From Pseudideonella sakaiensis (GTDB lineage: Bacteria > Pseudomonadota > Gammaproteobacteria > Burkholderiales > Burkholderiaceae_C), in the NCBI RefSeq assembly GCF_001293525.1, contig NZ_BBYR01000085.1:1-64000 (forward strand): a stretch of 64,000 bases of DNA, written 5' to 3'. The position numbers and the translations under genes were made by a program. The notes beneath the pieces were generated by a model. It did no database searches, was not told where the DNA came from, and saw only the letters and a list, made by a program, of their open reading frames with translations. Of the stretch, positions 39,436-50,263 are shown piece by piece (the stretch's first letter is position 1; each line of letters opens with the position of its first letter).

Positions 39436-41577
39436 TCACGCCTCCACGAACGCCGAATCCGCGAACGCCAGGTTCTGCGGCCGCTCCTCGTCGTCGCTGG
39501 CCCACAGCGTCATCACCCGCGCCGGCATCGGCTTCGCGAACAGGAAGCCCTGCAGCTCGTCGCAGCGCAGCTGCGTCAGCACCTCCCGCTGCGCCTGCGT
39601 CTCCACGCCCTCGGCCACCACCCGCAATCCCAGCGAATGGGCCAGCCGCACCACCGCCTCCACGATCGCCCGCGCGTCCGCGCTCGTCTCCAGGTCCTGC
39701 ACGAAGGAGCGGTCGATCTTCAGCTCCGTCGTGCGCAACTGCCTCAGGTAGGACAGGCTCGAGTAACCCGTCCCGAAATCGTCGATCGACACCTTCACGC
39801 CGATGCGCCCCAGGTTCTCCACCACGCGCAGCGTCGATTCCGAATCCTCCATCGCCATCGACTCCGTGATCTCGAAGGTCAGCAGCGTCGGCTCCAGCCG
39901 CTCGCGCTGCAGCGCCCGCTGGATCCGCGGCACCAGGTCGTCCTGGCGCAGCTGGTGCACCGACAGGTTGATCGAGGTGCGCAGCCGCAGCCCCTGGTCC
40001 AGCCAGCTGCGCATCTGGCGACAGGCCTCCTCGATGACCCAGAAGCCCAGCGGCCCGATCAGCCCGAAACGCTCCGCCACCGGGATGAAGGCCCCCGGCG
40101 GAATCAGCCCGCGCGTCGGATGGCGCCAGCGCAGCAGCGCCTCGACCCCGCTGATGCGCCCGCCCCGCGTGCCGATCTTCGGCTGGTAGTGGAGCTCCAG
40201 CTGCCCGCCCGCCTGCAGCGCGTGCCGCAGCTCCGTCTGCAGCTCCAGCTGTTCGCGCACCCCGGCGTTCATGTGCGGTTCGAAGAACGCGAAGCCGGCA
40301 CCGCCGGCGCGCTTGGCCGCATACATCGCGGCATCGGCATGCGCCAGCAGCTGCTCCCGCGGCCCGTTGGCCGGGAACATCGCGATGCCGATCGAGCAGC
40401 TCAGCCGCACCTCGTGCTCACCGAAGGCCAGCGGCGTGCCCAGCGCGTCGATCACCCGCTGGGCCACCTGCGCCGCCGACGTCGTGTCCGGATCCGCATC
40501 CAGCAGCATCACGAACTCGTCGCCGCCCACCCGGGCCACGGTGTCGGTGCGGCCGGCACAGCCGAGGATGCGCTGCGCCACGCTCTGCAGCACGCGGTCG
40601 CCCAGCGCATGGCCGAAGGAATCGTTGACCGGCTTGAAGCCGTCCAGGTCGATGAACAGCACCGCCAGCCCGAGCCGGTCCTCGGTGCAGCGGGCCACCG
40701 CCGAGCTCACGCGGTCGTCGAACAGCAGGCGGTTCGGCAGCCCCGTCAGCGCGTCGCGGAAGGCGATCTGCTGCAGCTCGTCGTTGGCCGACCTCAGCGA
40801 GGCTGCCAGGCGCTCCGTCTTGCTCTGCATCCGTGCATCGATCGTCGCCGTCAGCACCGTGAAGGTCAGCAGCAGGAAGGCCGCGATCGCGACCAGCACG
40901 CCCAGCCGATCGCCCGCCAGGTCCCCGGCGCTCAGGCACAGGCTGCCCTCGACGAAGCCCGCCGCCGCCATGCCGGTGTAATGCATGCCGCAGATCGCCG
41001 CGCCCATCACCAGCGCCGCCACCACCTGCCACACCGCGGCCGCGCGCCGCCCCAGGCCGCGCATCCAGAAGAAGATCAGCAGCGCCACCGCCGACGCGCT
41101 GACCGCGATCGCCGCCGACGCGCCCACCAGCCGCCAGTCCCAGCGGATGCCGGGGGCCATCTCCATCGCCGCCATGCCGGTGTAGTGCATCACGCAGATG
41201 CCGGCGCCCATCGACAGCGCGCCCACGCCCAGCGACAGCGCCGTCAGCCGCGGCCGGCTGGCGATCTGCAGCGCGATCCCCGACACCACCACCGCGGCCA
41301 CCCCCGACACCCCGGTGATCACGTGGTCGTAGCCGACCTCGATCGGCAGCGACATCGCCAGCATGCCGACGAAATGCATCGCCCAGATGCCGCAGCCCAT
41401 CGCCAGCGAGCCGCCGATCCACCAGGCCCGCGCCATCCGGCCTTCCTGGTTGCGCACCCGGTTGGCGAGGTCGAGCGCGACATAGGACGCGTAGGCCGCG
41501 ATCAGGTACGACAGCGCGACCACCCCGGGGTGGTAGCTGGTCGCCAGCGTGGCGGAGAGTTCGTTCGTCATCGGCAT
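39436..41577 (-). CDS. MHYT-sensor GGDEF-EAL c-di-GMP enzyme
   Basis: Membrane protein of 713 residues. Seven or so N-terminal segments (about 15-245) contain three MHYT motifs (MHFVGM, MHYTGM twice), a module thought to sense a diatomic gas or redox state through copper. A GGDEF domain (about 285-435) has an intact RVGGDEF active site. An EAL domain (about 450-700) retains VEALLRW, NLSVHQL, DDFGTGYSS and EGVET, so both cyclase and phosphodiesterase activity are possible. A second in-frame ATG lies two codons downstream. It diverges from the hypothetical gene at 41910. Confidence 0.92.
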   Translation of the reverse strand: MPMTNELSATLATSYHPGVVALSYLIAAYASYVALDLANRVRNQEGRMARAWWIGGSLAMGCGIWAMHFVGMLAMSLPIEVGYDHVITGVSGVAAVVVSGIALQIASRPRLTALSLGVGALSMGAGICVMHYTGMAAMEMAPGIRWDWRLVGASAAIAVSASAVALLIFFWMRGLGRRAAAVWQVVAALVMGAAICGMHYTGMAAAGFVEGSLCLSAGDLAGDRLGVLVAIAAFLLLTFTVLTATIDARMQSKTERLAASLRSANDELQQIAFRDALTGLPNRLLFDDRVSSAVARCTEDRLGLAVLFIDLDGFKPVNDSFGHALGDRVLQSVAQRILGCAGRTDTVARVGGDEFVMLLDADPDTTSAAQVAQRVIDALGTPLAFGEHEVRLSCSIGIAMFPANGPREQLLAHADAAMYAAKRAGGAGFAFFEPHMNAGVREQLELQTELRHALQAGGQLELHYQPKIGTRGGRISGVEALLRWRHPTRGLIPPGAFIPVAERFGLIGPLGFWVIEEACRQMRSWLDQGLRLRTSINLSVHQLRQDDLVPRIQRALQRERLEPTLLTFEITESMAMEDSESTLRVVENLGRIGVKVSIDDFGTGYSSLSYLRQLRTTELKIDRSFVQDLETSADARAIVEAVVRLAHSLGLRVVAEGVETQAQREVLTQLRCDELQGFLFAKPMPARVMTLWASDDEERPQNLAFADSAFVEA

Positions 41578-41909
41578 CGGGGATGGGTGGCGGAGGAGGG
41601 GCGGTGGCGGAGGGGCGCGCCTTTCCAGCCGTCTCGACGGGGTTGTCGGCCGCCCCGGCGAAAGCTTTAGGGCCGCCTAAGCCGCCGCCCTAGGCCCTGG
41701 CGGCGGGTCCGGCCGCCGGCGGGCGGCCGCGACGGCGGCCCGCCCGGCGCGCCGGCGCTGTCGCGGCGCGGCCACGCCGTCCGGGCTTCTTTCACGCCTC
41801 GCCATCGTCCGACGCGCCGATTTAGCGCTTCTTAGCGGCGCCGCCGGCTGCAATCGCCGCCAGAAGCCTGCGGCGCCACCGCGCCGCGCCCGATTCCCGG
41901 AGGATCCCG
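41578..41909. other. Intergenic region between the MHYT gene and the 41910 gene
   Basis: This 332-base gap must hold two divergent promoters. It contains several CTAAG/CTTAG-like short repeats (TTTAGGGCCGCCTAAG at about 41664 and TTAGCGCTTCTTAGCG at about 41822) that are unusual in this GC-rich context. I see no coding sequence in it. Confidence 0.5.
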
Positions 41910-42440
41910 ATGCACGATGGGACGATCGATTGGACCGCGCCGCGCCTGCAGCGCCGAGAGTTCCGCGACTTCCAGCCGCTGTTCATGCTGCTGCAGAGCC
42001 TGGACATCGTCGATGCGCCGACCCGGCGCGCCTTCGCCTGCATCACCGGGCCGGTGTGGCAGCTCTACACCCAGGCCACGCGGCGCAGCCGCGAGCGCCG
42101 GCTGACCGCCGTCTTCGAAAGCGACGCGCAGCACCGCTTCCAGGCCCTGCTGTTCGTCGGCTGCGATTTCCTGCGCCGGGGCAGCCCGCACTGCCGCCCG
42201 CTGTGGACCGCCCCCGGCTGGCAGGTCGACGACGCGACCGCACAGGCGCTGTGCATCGGCCATGCCGGCCGCTCCGTGCTGCGGCCGGCCGAGGTGCCGG
42301 GCCTGGTCGGGCCGCCGGTCCACGCGCCCCGTTCGGCCGACCCGGCGGACGAAGCCGACGCGCTGGCGGCGCTTGCCACGCCGTGTCCGAGCCCCCGCTA
42401 CCCCCTGGCGACGCCCTGGCGCCCCGCGGCAGCGCCGTGA
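41910..42440 (+). CDS. Hypothetical protein
   Basis: Protein of 176 residues with no recognised family. GGAGG lies 8 bases before the ATG, and the first 120 residues have balanced composition with aromatic residues (FRDFQPLFMLLQSLDIV, FQALLFVGCDF), unlike frame-shadow translations. The C-terminal third is Pro/Ala-rich and probably disordered. No signal peptide or membrane segment. It lies upstream of the large regulator and might be connected to it, but nothing in the sequence shows how. Confidence 0.55.
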   Translation: MHDGTIDWTAPRLQRREFRDFQPLFMLLQSLDIVDAPTRRAFACITGPVWQLYTQATRRSRERRLTAVFESDAQHRFQALLFVGCDFLRRGSPHCRPLWTAPGWQVDDATAQALCIGHAGRSVLRPAEVPGLVGPPVHAPRSADPADEADALAALATPCPSPRYPLATPWRPAAAP

Positions 42441-42711
42441 CGAACGGGCGGGCGCCGGGCCCGCCGGGCTGGCGCCCGGGGAACCGGCCAGGTCACCGCG
42501 GCGGGTCTGCCGCTGCCCGCCAGGCTGTCGGCCGGACACAACGCCGCCGGCGCGCCACGGCGCGACGCGGCACGGCGGTGGCGCGGCTTCCCCCTACCAT
42601 CGCGGGCGGAAGGCGGTCCGCCGCAGCGGGCTGCCCCGTGACCGAGTCGTTTCCCCGCTTCGCGCCGTGCCCGCCCCGCCCGAGCATCCGCCCCCGTCCC
42701 GGGCCGGCGTG

Positions 42712-45228
42712 ATGCGCTTCGCCCGCTACACGCTCGACCGCGAGCGCCGCCAGTTGCTGGCCGACGGCCAGCCCGTCCCGATCGGCGGCCGCGCCTTCGA
42801 CCTGCTCGACGAACTGGTCCGCCACGCCGGCCGCACCGTCAGCACCGAGGCCCTGCGCCGCGCCGTCTGGCCCGACCGCAAGGTCGGCGACAACAACCTG
42901 CGCGTGCAGATCACCGCGCTGCGCAAGCTGCTCGGCGAGGGCGTGATCGCGCTGCATGCGACGCGCGGCTACCGCTTCACGCTGCCGGTGGACGCCGGCA
43001 GCGAGGACGATGGCGCCCGTGCGGCGCCGGCGCCGCCCGGCAACCTGCCGGCGCAGGGCTCCCCGCTGTGCGGCCGCGACGAGGCGCTGGCGGCGATCAC
43101 CGAGGCGCTGGGCGGCCAGGTGCGGCTGACGCTCGTGGGGCCGGCCGGCATCGGCAAGACGGCGCTGGCCCGGGCCGCAGCCCTCGCCCGGCGCGACGCC
43201 TTCCCGGACGGCGCCTGGTGGGTCGAGCTGGCGGCGCTGACCGAGCTGCCGCAGATCGTCGCACGCGTCGGCGCGCTGCTGCAGATCGATCTGCCGCCCG
43301 AGGGTGCGCTCGAGGCCCTGGTGCGGGTACTGTCCGAGCGCCGGCTGCTGCTGGTCCTCGACAACGCCGAGCACCTGGTGGATGCGGTGAGCGCCTTCGC
43401 CGATGCCTTGCTGCGCCACGCGCCGCGGGTGGCGCTGCTGGCCACCAGCCGGCGCGCGCTGCGCTGCGCCGGCGAGCAGCTGCAGCGGATCGGGCCGCTG
43501 TCGCTGCCGCAGCAGCCGGGCCTGGCCGCGGGGCGGCGCAGCGGCGCGGTGGCCTGGTTCGAGGCGCGCGCGCGGCGGGCCGACCCGGGCTTCGCGCTGA
43601 CGGACGCGAACGTCGATGCCGTCACCGAGCTGTGCCGCCGCCTCGATGGCGTGGCGCTGGCGATCGGCCTGGCCGCCGCCCGGCTGCCGGCGCTGGGCCT
43701 CGCGGGCCTGCACGAGCGCCTCGGCGACCGGCTGCGCCTGCTCACCAGCGGCGCCACCGACCCGCGCGGCCACCCGCTGGCGCTGAGCGCCGCGCTCGAC
43801 TGGAGCTTCGGCCTGCTGGCCGAGCGCGAGCGCACGGTGCTGTGCCGGCTGTCGGTGTTCTCCGGCAGCTTCTCGGCCGGCGCGGCGCAGGCGCTGGCGG
43901 CGGACGACACGCTCGACGCCTGGGAGGTGCTGGCCGCGCTCGACGGGCTGATCGAGCACTCGCTGCTCGCCTGCGACCCGGCCTCGCTGCAATCCGCCGG
44001 CGCGGCGCGGCACCGCCTGCACGAGAGCGTGCGCGTGTACGCGCGCGCCCGGCTCGACGAGCGCGGCGAGACACCCGCGCTGCAGCGGCGCCTCGCGCTG
44101 GACCTGCGGGCCCGGCTGACCGGCCCGGCCGAGGCCGGGCGGGCGCCGCCGGACCGCATGGCGGTGACGCTGCCCGACGCCGACCTCGACGACCTGCGCG
44201 CCGCGCTCGCGTGGGCCGCGGAGCACGATCCGGCGCTCGCGCTCGGGCTGGCCGTCGACGCCACGCCCTGCCTGCGCCGGCGCGCCCACCACCACGAGGG
44301 CCGGCGCATCGCGCTGGGGCTGCTCGCGGACCCGCGCTGCGCCGCCTACCCGCAGGCCCTGCTGGGCCTGCGGCTGGCGCTGGCCGCGTTGTGCTTCGAG
44401 CAGCATGCGCTGGACGAGACGCTGGCGCACGCCGAGGCCGCACTGCAGGCCGCGCGCGCCGCCGCCGAGCCGGACCACGCCCGGCTCGGGGAGGCCTGGT
44501 CCTGGATCGGCGTGGCGCAGCAGATGCGGGGCGCCTTCGCGCCGGCCGAGCCGGCACTGCGGCAGGCGCTGGTGCACCACCGCCTGGCCGGGCCGGCGCA
44601 GGCCGCGAGCCTGGCGTCGGACCTCAACAACCTGGCGCTCGTGATGGTCGAGCAGGCCCGCTTCGACGAGGCGCAGCCACTGTTCGAGGAGGCGCTGGCG
44701 GTGAACCGCGCGATCGGGCGCGACTGGGGCGTGGCCGTCACCCTGGAGAACCTCGGCGAGGCGGCCTACGCGCGCGGCGACGCGGTGACCGCCCGCGCGC
44801 GCTGGGAGGAGGCGCTGCCGACGATGCGCCGCCTCGCGCACGTGTACCAGGAGTCGCTGCTGCTCGGCTACCTGGCGCTGGCGCTGCGCCGGCTGGGCGA
44901 GCCGGTGGCCGCCGAGGCGCATGCGCAGGAGTCGCTGCGGCTCGCCTTGTCGCACCGGCTGCCCGCGCTGGCCGCTGACGCGCTGGTGCCGCTGGCCGGG
45001 CTGGCGCTCGATCGCGGCGACGCGATGCACTGCGCGGTGCTGCTGCACGTGGCCCAGCGGCAGCGCGGGGCCGCGGTGGCCATCGGCCCGACCGGGGTCG
45101 AGGCGCGCGCCCTCGCGGCCGCGTCCGACGCGGCGCTCGGTGCCGCGGCGCGTGTCGCCGCCCGGCTGCAGGCCGAGCGCCTGGGCGCGGAGCATGGGCT
45201 GGCCGGCGCCGGCCGGCCAGCGCGCTGA
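42712..45228 (+). CDS. Winged-helix regulator with ATPase and TPR domains
   Basis: Cytoplasmic regulator of 838 residues. An OmpR/CadC-type DNA-binding domain occupies residues 5-98 (FDLLDELVRHAGRTVS, NNLRVQITALRKLLG, TRGYRFTLP). A STAND/AfsR-type NTPase follows from about 115 to 420 with Walker A GPAGIGKT near 147, Walker B LLLVLDNAEHL and the LATSRRALR sensor. About 400 residues of TPR-like helices complete it. This is the layout of regulators such as AfsR/MalT relatives seen in beta-proteobacteria. Its ligand and targets are unknown. It is not a sigma-54 activator: no GAFTGA motif is present. An alternative GTG lies one codon upstream. Confidence 0.85.
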   Translation: MRFARYTLDRERRQLLADGQPVPIGGRAFDLLDELVRHAGRTVSTEALRRAVWPDRKVGDNNLRVQITALRKLLGEGVIALHATRGYRFTLPVDAGSEDDGARAAPAPPGNLPAQGSPLCGRDEALAAITEALGGQVRLTLVGPAGIGKTALARAAALARRDAFPDGAWWVELAALTELPQIVARVGALLQIDLPPEGALEALVRVLSERRLLLVLDNAEHLVDAVSAFADALLRHAPRVALLATSRRALRCAGEQLQRIGPLSLPQQPGLAAGRRSGAVAWFEARARRADPGFALTDANVDAVTELCRRLDGVALAIGLAAARLPALGLAGLHERLGDRLRLLTSGATDPRGHPLALSAALDWSFGLLAERERTVLCRLSVFSGSFSAGAAQALAADDTLDAWEVLAALDGLIEHSLLACDPASLQSAGAARHRLHESVRVYARARLDERGETPALQRRLALDLRARLTGPAEAGRAPPDRMAVTLPDADLDDLRAALAWAAEHDPALALGLAVDATPCLRRRAHHHEGRRIALGLLADPRCAAYPQALLGLRLALAALCFEQHALDETLAHAEAALQAARAAAEPDHARLGEAWSWIGVAQQMRGAFAPAEPALRQALVHHRLAGPAQAASLASDLNNLALVMVEQARFDEAQPLFEEALAVNRAIGRDWGVAVTLENLGEAAYARGDAVTARARWEEALPTMRRLAHVYQESLLLGYLALALRRLGEPVAAEAHAQESLRLALSHRLPALAADALVPLAGLALDRGDAMHCAVLLHVAQRQRGAAVAIGPTGVEARALAAASDAALGAAARVAARLQAERLGAEHGLAGAGRPAR

Positions 45229-45312
45229 CGCGCCCGGACGGGGCCCTGGACGCGGCGGCGCCGCGCACCCGCTCGCCATCGGGAACCCGCGGCCGGGTGC
45301 CCGGTCGCACCA

Positions 45313-45326
45313 GGCCACCCGCTTGC
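45313..45326 (+). promoter_or_regulatory. Sigma-54-type promoter, mgtC
   Basis: GGCCACCCGCTTGC: GG at 45313-45314, ten bases, GC at 45325-45326, the -24/-12 spacing of sigma-54. The start codon is 62 bases downstream. Confidence 0.5.
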
Positions 45327-45354
45327 CCCCGGCGACCCGCGGGCCGCCGGGGGC
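45325..45354. repeat. Perfect inverted repeat in the mgtC upstream region
   Basis: Arms GCCCCCGGCG (45325-45334) and CGCCGGGGGC (45345-45354) enclose ten bases that include CCCGCGGG. It overlaps the predicted transcription start and could be an operator or part of a leader hairpin. Confidence 0.4.
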
Positions 45355-45387
45355 GACCCCGACCACCCCGACGAGGAGCGCAAGGCC

Positions 45388-46107
45388 ATGGACGAAACCA
45401 CCCTCCGACAGCTCGCAGTCAGCCTGGCCGGCGCCCTCGTGGCCGGCGGCGCCATCGGGCTGGAGCGCAGCCACCGCGGGCGTCCGGCGGGCTTCCGCAC
45501 GCATGCGCTGGTCTGCCTGGCCTCGGCGCTGCTGATGCTCGTGACCACGCTGCCGGAGGCGTCCATTGCGTTGCCGGCGCCCGAGGCGGTCCGGACCGAC
45601 CCGCTGCGCATGGCCCAGGGCATCATGACCGGCATCGGCTTCCTCGGCGCCGGCGTGATCTTCCGCGACGGCCTGTCGGTGCGCGGGCTGACGACGGCCG
45701 CGTCGATCTGGATCACGTCCGCGATCGGCATCCTGGTTGGCATCGGCCTGCACGCGCTGGCGCTCGCGGCCACGCTGCTGACCTTGCTGGTCCTGTCGGT
45801 CTTCCACCGCATCGAGATGCGCCTGCCGAGCCAGGTCTATGCGCATGTGCAGGTCGGCTTCCGGCGCGACGAGGTGATGGACGAACCGGCGCTGCGCGAA
45901 CTGCTCGCGGCGCACCGCTTCCAGGTCGTCAGCGTCAGCCACCGCCTGGCGCCGGAACGCGGCGCGCCGGCGCATTTCGAGTACCGCCTGGTGGTGCTCA
46001 CCCGCGCACCGCAGCAGCTGTCGGCACTGGCCACCACGCTGCGCGCGCTGCCGCGCGTCGTGTCCTTCGGCATCGCGCCCACCATCGACCAGGCGGTGGC
46101 GGGCTGA
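45388..46107 (+). CDS. MgtC/SapB family membrane protein
   Basis: Inner-membrane protein of 239 residues with an MgtC domain of four to five segments. GGAIGLERSHRGRPAGFRTHALV and GIGFLGAGVIFRDG are the diagnostic segments; a soluble ACT-like C-terminus starts near residue 150. MgtC proteins modulate magnesium homeostasis and acid or macrophage stress in other bacteria. GAGGAG lies about 10 bases before the ATG. A sigma-54-like element 62 bases upstream suggests it belongs to the stress island. Confidence 0.9.
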   Translation: MDETTLRQLAVSLAGALVAGGAIGLERSHRGRPAGFRTHALVCLASALLMLVTTLPEASIALPAPEAVRTDPLRMAQGIMTGIGFLGAGVIFRDGLSVRGLTTAASIWITSAIGILVGIGLHALALAATLLTLLVLSVFHRIEMRLPSQVYAHVQVGFRRDEVMDEPALRELLAAHRFQVVSVSHRLAPERGAPAHFEYRLVVLTRAPQQLSALATTLRALPRVVSFGIAPTIDQAVAG

Positions 46108-46177
46108 GCCGGCCCGAGAGCCGGCCGGCGACGGGCCGGCTGCGTGCCCCCGTCGCAGGCGCGGTCGCCCGGGATCG

Positions 46178-48580
<2,403 letters not shown>

Positions 48581-48640
48581 CGCAAGGGGCTCCTGGTGGG
48601 GGCCGCGCACACGGAGGGGCGGCGGCGGGGCCCGCGCCGA

Positions 48641-48654
48641 GCAAGCGGTGTTCC
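48641..48654 (-). promoter_or_regulatory. Sigma-54-type promoter, katE
   Basis: Minus strand GGAACACCGCTTGC with GG and GC separated by ten bases, ending 60 bases before the catalase start. The partner element for the divergent gene lies 34 bases away. Confidence 0.55.
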
Positions 48655-48688
48655 CACGGGTGGCGCCGATTCCTGCGCGGGGAGTGCC

Positions 48689-48702
48689 GGCATCCCGCTT
48701 GC
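48689..48702 (+). promoter_or_regulatory. Sigma-54-type promoter, alcohol dehydrogenase
   Basis: GGCATCCCGCTTGC with GG at 48689-48690 and GC at 48701-48702; the start codon is 41 bases downstream. Confidence 0.55.
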
Positions 48703-48743
48703 CGCTGCACGGGCCCGACAGGACTGCCCCCGAGGCCGCCGCC

Positions 48744-49856
48744 ATGAAAGCCCTCACCTACCACGGCCGGCGCGACGTGCGCGTCGAGTCGGTTCCCGAG
48801 CCGCACCTGCTGGCCGAAGACGATCTGCTGCTGCGCGTCACGGCCACGGCGATCTGCGGTTCGGACCTGCACATCTACCGCGGCCGGCTGCCCGGCATGC
48901 GCAGCGGCGACATCCTCGGCCACGAGTTCATGGGCATCGTCGAGGAAGTCGGGCCGGGGGTGACGCGGCTCGAGCGCGGCGACCGGGTGGTCGTGCCCTT
49001 CACGATCTCCTGTGGCGACTGCTTCTTCTGCACCCGGCGCCTGCTCGCGGCCTGCGAGCGCAGCAACGACGGGCGCGGCACGTTGATGAACCGCAAGCGC
49101 ACCCGGTCCGGGGCCGCGATGTTCGGCTACAGCCACCTGTACGGCGGCCATGCCGGCGGCCAGGCCGAATACGTTCGCGTGCCGCGGGCCAACGTGGGCC
49201 CGCTGCGGATCGCGGACTCGACGCTGCGCGACGAACAGGTGCTCTTCCTGTCCGACATCCTGCCCACCGGCTACCAGGCCTGCCTCAACGCGCGCATCGG
49301 TCCGGGCTCGACGGTGGCCATCTTCGGCGCCGGCCCGGTCGGCATGATGGCGGCCGCCTGTGCCCGCTGGCTCGGCGCGCAACGCCTGTTCATGATCGAC
49401 GAGGACCCGCGGCGGCTGGCTCATGCGCGCGAGACCTGCGGCGCGACCACGCTGGACTTCGCCAGCGTGGACGACCCGGCCGACTTGATCATCGGCGAGA
49501 CCGATGGCCGTGGCGTCGATGCCAGCATCGACGCCGTCGGCTTCGAAGCCAAGGGCAGCGCGATCGAGAGCGCGCTCACCCGGCTGCGCCTGCAGGGCTC
49601 CAGCGGCGCGGTGCTGCGCCAGGCGATCGCCGCGACGCGGCGCGGCGGCGTGGTCAGCGTGCCCGGCGTCTATGCCGGCTTCATCCACGCCTTCCTGTTC
49701 GGCGACGCCTTCGAGAAGGGGCTGACCCTGGTCGGCGGCCAGACCCACGTGCAGGCGCTGATGCCGGTGCTGCTCGAGGCGATCGCCAGCGGCGGCCTGG
49801 TGGTCGACACGCTGGTCTCGCACCGGCTGCCGCTGTCCGAGGCGGCCGCCGGCTAA
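48744..49856 (+). CDS. Zinc-dependent alcohol dehydrogenase, C-terminally truncated by a nonsense codon
   Basis: MDR-family dehydrogenase of 370 residues related to glutathione-independent formaldehyde dehydrogenases. Catalytic zinc ligands include Cys38 (AICGSDLH) and His60-Glu61 (GHEFMG). Structural zinc Cys are 90, 93, 96 and 104. The NAD fold is AIFGAGPVGMMAAA. Reading stops at TAA 49854-49856. The same frame continues for 18 codons (RQFDTRTQGCRKVVLTPD) to a TGA at 49911-49913. That is the expected family terminus, which normally reads (A)Y-R-x-F...KVVL. So a TAC Tyr codon appears to have become TAA. Activity may be impaired by loss of the last strand. It diverges from katE. Confidence 0.82.
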   Translation: MKALTYHGRRDVRVESVPEPHLLAEDDLLLRVTATAICGSDLHIYRGRLPGMRSGDILGHEFMGIVEEVGPGVTRLERGDRVVVPFTISCGDCFFCTRRLLAACERSNDGRGTLMNRKRTRSGAAMFGYSHLYGGHAGGQAEYVRVPRANVGPLRIADSTLRDEQVLFLSDILPTGYQACLNARIGPGSTVAIFGAGPVGMMAAACARWLGAQRLFMIDEDPRRLAHARETCGATTLDFASVDDPADLIIGETDGRGVDASIDAVGFEAKGSAIESALTRLRLQGSSGAVLRQAIAATRRGGVVSVPGVYAGFIHAFLFGDAFEKGLTLVGGQTHVQALMPVLLEAIASGGLVVDTLVSHRLPLSEAAAG

Positions 49857-49913
49857 CGCCAGTTCGACACGCGGACGCAGGGTTGTCGCAAGGTCGTGCT
49901 GACGCCGGATTGA
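49857..49913 (+). pseudogene. Detached C-terminal remnant of the alcohol dehydrogenase
   Basis: In-frame continuation after the TAA stop of the dehydrogenase, encoding 18 residues with the family-typical GCRKVVLTP end and then TGA. It would be translated only by read-through. Beyond it, up to 50263, I see only a terminator and no gene. Confidence 0.7.
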
Positions 49914-50002
49914 CCGGCGGTCGGCGCAGGCAGCGCGCAGGCACGCCGGCTGCCCCTGGGCGGTCGGGCCTCGGCAGAGGCTCACGATGCAACCCCCTTC
50001 GG

Positions 50003-50028
50003 CCATCCTGCGGGATGGTCGCTTTTTT
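50003..50028 (+). terminator. Intrinsic terminator after the alcohol dehydrogenase
   Basis: Hairpin CCATCC-TGCG-GGATGG followed four bases later by six T (50023-50028). It is correctly placed for ending transcripts of the dehydrogenase gene. Confidence 0.7.
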
Positions 50029-50263
50029 GGGGGCGCGCCCGAACCGCTCCAGCGCGTCCCGACCGATCCCGTCGCTTCTTGCAGCAAAAGTTTCCATGTC
50101 CGGACCCGACTCGGCCCGTGTCGGTATCTCCGCATGAACCCGCCCGGCCACCCGCATGGTCGGTGGCGCTGGATCGTCGACGCCCGTGCAGCGCCCGCCT
50201 TGCACGGGTCGTGCTTGGATGCGACGGGCAGCCGTGAGCTGCCTCACGTCAACGCCTCGATCC

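Noticed and set aside
42712-45228. The ATPase-containing regulator as the missing sigma-54 activator
   Set aside because: It has an OmpR-type DNA-binding domain and a STAND NTPase, without GAFTGA or a Fis-type C-terminus.
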